The position numbers and the translations under genes were made by a program. Below the pieces are notes generated by a model, which saw nothing but the letters and a program-made list of their open reading frames with translations, made no database searches and was not told the origin of the DNA. From NCBI RefSeq assembly GCF_000682735.1, contig NZ_AWFD01000037.1, positions 124,001-188,000 on the forward strand: 64,000 nt of DNA, in the 5' to 3' direction. How positions within the stretch are numbered: the first letter of the stretch is position 1; each line of letters starts with the position of its first letter. Of the stretch, positions 59,604-64,000 are shown one piece after another. The stretch comes from Hyphomonas sp. CY54-11-8. Lineage in GTDB: Bacteria > Pseudomonadota > Alphaproteobacteria > Caulobacterales > Hyphomonadaceae.

Positions 59604-59636
59604 TCATGCAATTATGCATGATTAACTGCAGTTAAT
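59604..59636. repeat. two adjacent palindromes upstream of the small-RNA promoter
   Basis: TCATGCA/TGCATGA (7-bp arms, 4-bp spacer, 59604-59621) directly followed by a 16-bp perfect palindrome ATTAACTGCAGTTAAT (59621-59636) that ends against the LysR stop codon. The size and position suit transcription-factor sites. Confidence 0.5.
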
Positions 59637-60542
59637 TTACACCTGCCGCATGGCTGAGCGGCGTAGCTGTTCTGTTTCAGCTGTTACGAAGTCGCGGAAG
59701 GCCGCAACCCGCTTCGAACGGCGCAGATCGCTTGGGTAGATAAAGTAGAGATCGAAGATCGGGCCGACATTTTCCGGCAAGACCTTCACCAGCCGCGGCA
59801 TGGTGGAGGCCATATAGTCCGGCACGTCCGCAATTCCGAGACCGGCATCGACCGCACGGAGCATGGCGAAGACATTGTTCACCTTCAGCGTGGCCGGGCG
59901 CGGCGGGGCGTCGTCGCGGCCGACACGGCAGGCAAAGCTCATCTCCTGCAGGGGCGAGCTTTCGTCGCCATAGGCGATGATACGGTGATTATCGAGGTCC
60001 TGCGGCGTGCGCGGCATGCCGGCGGTCTTCAGATATTCCGGCGAGGCGTAGAGGTTCGTCGCCACCGTGCCGAGCTTGCGCTGGATCAGGTCTGCCTTGT
60101 CAGCGGCCCAGAGGCGGATAGCGCATTCGGCCTCCAGCTTCAGGAGGTCGTATTCCCGGTCTTCCAGGCGCAGGTCGAGGTGCAGGTCCGGGTGCTTCTT
60201 CACAAAGCCGCCGAGCCGCGGCACCAGCCAGGTGGACCCGAAGGCCACCGGCGCGGACACAATCAGTTCGCCCTGCGGGGTTTCCTGCTGGTCACGCAGC
60301 GCCGTGTTCGCAGACTGGGCTGCCTGCGCCATGTCCATGGTCGAGCGGAACAGTGTGTGGCCGGCATCGGTCAGCACAAGGCCGCGGGCATGGCGCTGGA
60401 ACAGCGACACGCCCAGCGTTTCCTCCAGCGCCGCGATCTGGCGCGAGACAGCCGACTGCGAAATGCCCAGCCGGTCTCCGGCGGACGTCAGGCTGCCAGC
60501 TTCCGCTGCAGCATGGAAAGATCTCAGTTTGCCCCAATCCAT
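59637..60542 (-). CDS. LysR-family transcriptional regulator
   Basis: 301 residues, standard length. The winged helix N-terminus reads MDWGKLRSFHAAAEAGSLTSAGDRLGISQSAVSRQIAALEETLGVSLFQRHARGLVLT. The effector-binding domain (about 90-295) is of the type 2 periplasmic-binding fold (VPRLGGFVKKHPDLHLDLRLEDREYDLLKLEAECAIRLW). It resembles the VtlR/LsrB-like group of Alphaproteobacteria, although the assignment is tentative. VtlR in Brucella activates small RNA genes, which is of interest because a candidate small RNA lies immediately downstream. The PLP decarboxylase gene is 39 bp upstream, same strand. Confidence 0.85.
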   Translation of the reverse strand: MDWGKLRSFHAAAEAGSLTSAGDRLGISQSAVSRQIAALEETLGVSLFQRHARGLVLTDAGHTLFRSTMDMAQAAQSANTALRDQQETPQGELIVSAPVAFGSTWLVPRLGGFVKKHPDLHLDLRLEDREYDLLKLEAECAIRLWAADKADLIQRKLGTVATNLYASPEYLKTAGMPRTPQDLDNHRIIAYGDESSPLQEMSFACRVGRDDAPPRPATLKVNNVFAMLRAVDAGLGIADVPDYMASTMPRLVKVLPENVGPIFDLYFIYPSDLRRSKRVAAFRDFVTAETEQLRRSAMRQV

Positions 60543-60581
60543 CTGTGACTTCTGACCGTTTCTTGTGCCTGCGGCAAGGGC

Positions 60582-62081
60582 CTAGCCCGCATCCTTGAGC
60601 GCCGCTTCCTTAACTGCTGCAACTTCCGGCGAAGCGGCGATGCGCTGCACTTCATCCAGCAGGATGTCGAGATCGGCGCGGGCCGTGCGGTGATTGGTGA
60701 TATTCACGCGGATGGCGAGGCGCCCTTTCAGCCGCGTGGTCGATGGCGCGGCGCTCCCCTGCTCCTGCAGCTGGATGACGATCTCGTCGTTCATCGCATC
60801 GAGCACAGCGTCAGAGAGGCCGGGCTCGGTATAGCGGAAACAGCAGATGTTCAGCGCCACCGGCGCCAGCAATTCGAGGCCCGGCGTCTTCTCCACCTGC
60901 TCGCCGAGATATGAGGCCTGATAGCAATTACGCTCGATCATGCGGCCGAGGCGGTCGGTACCGAACTCGGCGATCTGCGCCCACACTTTGAGGGCCCGGA
61001 ACCCACGTGACAGCTCCGGCCCATATTCAACAGGCCACGGATTACCGCCTGCAAGGCCGCGTGCCTTGGCGGTCAGGTAATCCGGCCGGTCGGTAAAGGC
61101 GGCGCGGTGCAGTTTCTCGTCGCGGATGAGGGCGAAGCCAGCATCGTAATTGACGTGCAGCCATTTATGGAAGTCGAAGGCCAGCGAGTCGGCGCGCTTC
61201 ACGCCGGTCAACCGGCCCTTCACCCGGTCGCTCAGTACACCGAGCGATCCGAAGGCGCCATCGATGTGGAACCACATGCTCTCTTCGGCGGCGAGGTCAG
61301 CCAGTTCTTCCAGCGGGTCGATCGCGCCGACATTCACCGTGCCGGCCGTGCCGATCACGATGAAGGGCGTCAGGCCCGCTTCCCGGTCGGTGGCGATGGC
61401 GGCCTTCAGCGCGTCCATGTCAATCTCGAACCGGTCATTCGCCGGGATCTTGCGCAGCGCATCCGTGCCGAGGCCCAGGAGGTCAAACGCCCGCGCCACG
61501 CAGGAATGCGTCTCGGTCGAGGTATAGCCGACGAGGCCATGCCCGCAGATGCCTTCCTTGCGGCTATGGAAGTTCAGCCGCGCATCGCGCGCCACCTTCA
61601 CCGCGATGATCGTCGCGATGGACGTACCGGAGACGACGATGCCGCTCGCGGTCTCCGGAAACTCGAACAGTTCCCGGCACCAGGCGACGACCTGCTTCTC
61701 GACATAGATCGCGCCATGGTCGCGCCCGCCGACATTGGCGTTCATCGCGCTGGCGGCAATCTCGGCCAGCAGGTTTGCCGGCGTGCCGGAGCCGTGCACC
61801 CAGCCGAAGAAACGCGGATTGGTATTGCCCGCGCCATAGGGCAGCAGCGCCTCCATCCGGCCCATCACGTCGGGCACACCCCAGCCCTCGCGGGGCAGCG
61901 GAGCCTTCAGCGTGTCCTTGATCTCGCCCGGCAGCTCTGTCCACACGCGGCCCTGGCGCGCGTCCTGCAGCCGGTCGATGGCGGCATCCAGCATGTGACG
62001 GGCCTGCGCGCGGAATTCGTCCCAGTTTTCCGGGTCGAGGGATTCCTGCGGTGTCGGCTCTTCAATGGGCTTGTCAGTCAT
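60582..62081 (-). CDS. group II pyridoxal-dependent decarboxylase (aromatic amino acid decarboxylase type)
   Basis: 499 residues. The PLP lysine is K306 in FDFHKWLHVNYDAG, with the cofactor aspartate D274 in FHIDGAFG and H192 stacking on the ring (TSTETHSCVARA). NPRFFGWVHGSGTPANLLAEI is typical of the tyrosine/tryptophan/DOPA and related decarboxylases. Other group II members act on glutamate or diaminobutyrate, so the substrate is not fixed. It precedes a LysR gene on the same strand that could be its regulator. Confidence 0.85.
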   Translation of the reverse strand: MTDKPIEEPTPQESLDPENWDEFRAQARHMLDAAIDRLQDARQGRVWTELPGEIKDTLKAPLPREGWGVPDVMGRMEALLPYGAGNTNPRFFGWVHGSGTPANLLAEIAASAMNANVGGRDHGAIYVEKQVVAWCRELFEFPETASGIVVSGTSIATIIAVKVARDARLNFHSRKEGICGHGLVGYTSTETHSCVARAFDLLGLGTDALRKIPANDRFEIDMDALKAAIATDREAGLTPFIVIGTAGTVNVGAIDPLEELADLAAEESMWFHIDGAFGSLGVLSDRVKGRLTGVKRADSLAFDFHKWLHVNYDAGFALIRDEKLHRAAFTDRPDYLTAKARGLAGGNPWPVEYGPELSRGFRALKVWAQIAEFGTDRLGRMIERNCYQASYLGEQVEKTPGLELLAPVALNICCFRYTEPGLSDAVLDAMNDEIVIQLQEQGSAAPSTTRLKGRLAIRVNITNHRTARADLDILLDEVQRIAASPEVAAVKEAALKDAG

Positions 62082-62148
62082 GCGCGCGTAATCACCCGCT
62101 TTTAGGCGTTTTGCAAAGCACCGGATGTCACAAGGGTGTCAATAATTT

Positions 62149-62716
62149 CTATTGGCTCGCCCATAAAATCCGCGCGATCCACGCGATTTCACCCGGTTTG
62201 AACTCACGCGTGGGATAGTCGGGATTCAGCGAGGCCAGCGCGATTGTGCGGCTGTTTTTCCGCTCCAGAACCTTCGCCATCACTTCCCCGCCAGTGGTTT
62301 TCGCAACGACACGGTCGCCCTTTTTCACCTCTGCCCCGGGGGCAACGATGATCCGGGCCCCCGCGCGGTAGGCAGGCTCCATCGAGTCGCCGCTGATTTC
62401 GAGGGCGTAGACCGTTTCCGTGCCGAGGCCGGGGAAGCGCACCTCTTCGCAACCCTGCCCCAAGGGAAAGCCGGCATCGTCGAAATAGCCGTCCCGGCCC
62501 GCCTGCGCGAAGCCGATCAGCGGTGCGGCCGCGCCCTGGCGGGCATCGATCGGCGCAGCGAAATCGTCAAAGCCCGAGCAGACCACGTCTAGCACGCGGG
62601 CGAGGCTCTCGGTGCTCGGCCAGCGCGGGCGGCCATCGGCGCGCGAGGCCCGAGGGGGCCAGCCCATGATGGGCCGCCAGCTGGTCAATCCCCCGCCAGA
62701 TATCCTTGTGCCGCAT
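62149..62716 (-). pseudogene. S24/LexA-like helix-turn-helix regulator disrupted by an internal deletion and frameshift
   Basis: From ATG 62716 one frame reads MRHKDIWRGIDQLAAHHGLA then PSGLAR, the expected start of this repressor family. It then falls out of frame and stops. From the junction near 62642 the +1-shifted frame continues ADGRPRWPSTESLARVLDVV and runs to 62149. The 15-17 residues normally between (an AGLDP-T-FNKSKR-like recognition helix) are missing, implying loss of about 47-50 bp. The C-terminal S24 domain is intact, with the serine in ISGDSMEPAY, the lysine region VAKTTGGEVMAKVL and an Ala-Gly pair (FAQAGRDG). A restart at ATG 62667 could give a protein without DNA binding. 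A sequencing error is an alternative. Confidence 0.75.
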
Positions 62717-63070
62717 GAGGCCACACTCCGCCATGTTCGCGGAGGCCAGCGCTATAGGATTATTTGCCTACGGTTAAGCGAGGGAGAAGTATCGTCATAG
62801 AGCGAATTCCCCCGCGCCAAACTAGTCTCTGGTGAGCTCATACAAGGCGATTGTCGCGGAAACACCGCCTACCAACATGCACGCAACAAGCAACTGCTAC
62901 GATTGCAATAAGCTATCGTTGTTTAGTGTAGCCCAACGGATCGACCCATCATCACAGAACAGGCTAATATACGCCTTTAAAACTCCTAAGCTGGTGACAG
63001 CGATGAACAGCGCACACCAAACGAAGATCCCACGATTTCTGCTCACCGGTTACCCCACCCTCGGGAATCT
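62717..63070. other. AT-richer intergenic region between the S24 regulator and pdeM
   Basis: About 350 bp with visibly lower GC than the rest of the window. It holds the regulator's upstream region, including a weak dyad TAGG-N8-CCTA at 62755-62770, and a minus-strand hydrophobic open frame interrupted by TAG (listed separately). No tRNA, terminator or recognised RNA family was seen. The plus-strand open frame across it runs into the antisense of pdeM and is not credible. Confidence 0.5.
62822..63046 (-). pseudogene. possible small two-helix membrane protein gene split by an amber codon
   Basis: GTG 63046 opens a frame of 49 residues (MSRNRGIFVWCALFIAVTSL ... SLLQS) ending in TAG at 62897-62899. 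The same frame continues for 24 more codons (QLLVACMLVGGVSATIALYE...) to a second TAG at 62822. Both parts contain one hydrophobic segment, as expected for a small membrane protein of about 74 residues with a nonsense mutation. Base composition is AT-richer than neighbours. The family is not recognised, and chance cannot be excluded; the first 49 residues alone could also be a functional peptide. Confidence 0.3.
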
Positions 63071-63796
63071 TCACAACTTCCACTGCGCCCCACGCGGAAC
63101 ATCCCCAAGCAGGTTCCCACCCGAAAGCACGAACACTTTCCCTTCGCCGAGGGCAAAGGCCGTCAGGCCTTCCGGAAAGACTTTGCCGAAGGCGTCGTCG
63201 AGGACGTTGAGGCCGCCGGTGAAGGCGCCCAGGGCGGGCATCACCAGCCGCGCGCCGTCGCTGGCGAAGCAGCGGCGGCGGACATTCCGTCCACGGCCTT
63301 TCACTTTCGCAACGGGATGGAGGTGCCCGGCGACCTCGCCCGCCTCCCCTTCCGGCTCGTGCCGGAAGACGAGCGGGCCGAGGTGAACCGTCTTCTCCGC
63401 CCGGCCGCCCAGATGCGCCGGCGGGTCCGGGTCGTGGTTGCCTTCCACCCAGATCCAGTCATGGGCAGAGGTCAGCGCGCGGATGCGCTCCGCATAGGGT
63501 TCCGGCAGGCGCAGCTCGGCCGCACGGTCGTGAAAAGAGTCACCAAGCGAGATGATCGTCTGCGGCATCAACTGCGCACACAGCCGCTCGACCACGCCGA
63601 GCGTCGCGCCCGTGTCATAGGGCGGCAGCATCTGGCCTCGCGCGGCGTAGGAACTGCCCTTCTCAAGGTGCAGGTCCGAGACGACCAGCAGGCGCTGGCC
63701 CGGCCACCAGAGGCCGCCCTCCGGCAGCGGCACGAGCAGCTCGCCCGCAAGATGCAGGAAAGTCTCTTCACGCCGGTTTGCGAGGGCTGCGGTCAT
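63071..63796 (-). CDS. pdeM: ligase-associated DNA damage response phosphoesterase PdeM
   Basis: 241 residues of the calcineurin-like fold. The metal motifs are in order: VVSDLHLEKGSSYA (D41, H43), ISLGDSFHD (D86), VEGNHDPDPP (N120, H121) and a late GHLHPVAK. This combination with the N-terminal LHLAGELLVPLPEGGLWWPG identifies PdeM, normally encoded with a DNA ligase and an Lhr-type helicase in a DNA-repair cluster. Those partners are not in the 204 bp left at the window end on the upstream side. Function in repair is inferred from the family. Confidence 0.88.
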   Translation of the reverse strand: MTAALANRREETFLHLAGELLVPLPEGGLWWPGQRLLVVSDLHLEKGSSYAARGQMLPPYDTGATLGVVERLCAQLMPQTIISLGDSFHDRAAELRLPEPYAERIRALTSAHDWIWVEGNHDPDPPAHLGGRAEKTVHLGPLVFRHEPEGEAGEVAGHLHPVAKVKGRGRNVRRRCFASDGARLVMPALGAFTGGLNVLDDAFGKVFPEGLTAFALGEGKVFVLSGGNLLGDVPRGAQWKL

Positions 63797-63924
63797 GGGC
63801 GAACTCTGGACCGGCTCGCAAAACCGGTCAAATGCCGAATGCCGCCACGCGTCCTGCTGCCAAAGGCGGCCCGAGAAGGACGTTCAATTTTCAATGAAAT
63901 TTCCCCCTCCGTTTGACGCAGAAA
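63797..63924. other. non-coding gap upstream of pdeM
   Basis: No protein-like frame spans it. It probably contains the pdeM promoter region; an AT-rich stretch with an imperfect dyad (TTCAATTTTCAATGAA) lies near 63880-63896. Confidence 0.4.
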
Positions 63925-64000
63925 TTAGGGCCGCTCTGTCATGATGGGCTCGAATTCGGGAATCTGGGCGGGACTAGTTCTGAAAACCGGCAAGTCTCTG
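63925..64000 (-). CDS. possible C-terminal end of a gene cut by the window edge
   Basis: One minus-strand frame is open from the window end and reads RDLPVFRTSPAQIPEFEPIM then TERP and TAA (63925-63927). The composition is protein-like but far too short to identify. On the plus strand a competing frame starts at ATG 63941 (MMGSNSGIWAGLVLKTGKSL) and also runs off the end. Only one can be real, and the sequence here cannot decide. Confidence 0.25.
   Translation of the reverse strand, partial: RDLPVFRTSPAQIPEFEPIMTERP

Noticed and set aside
59622-59635. CtrA-type box TTAA-N-TTAA
   Set aside because: The spacing is six bases, while the CtrA consensus requires seven; it is better described as a plain palindrome.
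62832-63386. Plus-strand 184-residue frame across the pdeM end
   Set aside because: Its second half is antisense to pdeM and rich in Ser/Arg/Pro typical of shadows; no ribosome binding site or family resemblance.

Overview
The window is a gene-dense, GC-rich stretch of an alphaproteobacterial chromosome. The likely home is the Caulobacterales-like side of the class, most probably a Hyphomonadaceae-type marine bacterium. This is inferred from the order yqeY/dnaG/rpoD beside carA, a chpT phosphotransferase gene (CckA-ChpT-CtrA cell-cycle relay), the run lysC-ptsP-ispG-prfA-prmC-DUF4167-clpB, and a DnaG zinc finger lacking its cysteines. I see no tRNA or rRNA gene, insertion sequence, prophage or CRISPR array.

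Layout. 1-4.0 kb: end of a MidA-like methyltransferase, YjbQ, a YpfJ-type metalloprotease, MetY and a GIY-YIG protein. 4.0-9.5 kb: rpoD, dnaG, a PRC-barrel lipoprotein and yqeY on the minus strand, divergent from carA. 9.6-20.2 kb: carA and carB-greA-ELM1, separated by a 2OG-Fe(II) oxygenase, an autoregulated TetR, an M48 protease, a metallo-beta-lactamase-fold hydrolase, a glycine-zipper lipoprotein and an NTF2-like protein. 20.3-25.3 kb: an orphan LuxR, mnmA, the chpT-cheY-cheR group and a small membrane protein. 24.7-30.3 kb: ydbH-ynbE-ydbL (envelope lipid transport) divergent from an M23 peptidase.

30.3-48.6 kb: the core run clpB, DUF4167, prmC, prfA ... ispG, rodZ-like, ptsP, lysC, ubiG. 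It is interrupted at 36.0-41.3 kb by an accessory block: MAPEG, CE15-like esterase, LytTR regulator, acyltransferase, and a DUF1214/DUF1254 pair. 48.6-62.1 kb: a GPH-type MFS carrier, M20 peptidase, MpaB-like oxygenase with a divergent TetR, uvrC, an aspartate aminotransferase, dps, a sodium:solute symporter, a LysR regulator and a PLP decarboxylase. 62.1-64.0 kb: a frameshifted S24/LexA-like regulator, a 0.35-kb AT-richer gap and the PdeM phosphoesterase.

The least expected signals are non-coding or broken. On the minus strand at about 59438-59549 there is a candidate small RNA with its own promoter-like sequence, two CCUCC-bearing unpaired segments and a strong intrinsic terminator. The S24 regulator has lost about 50 bp including its DNA-recognition helix. 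A possible two-helix membrane peptide gene is split by an in-frame amber codon. A lux-box-sized dyad sits on the luxR ribosome binding site, and paired direct repeats lie upstream of the LytTR gene. All functional statements rest on reading the sequence and remembered family features; no database search was run.
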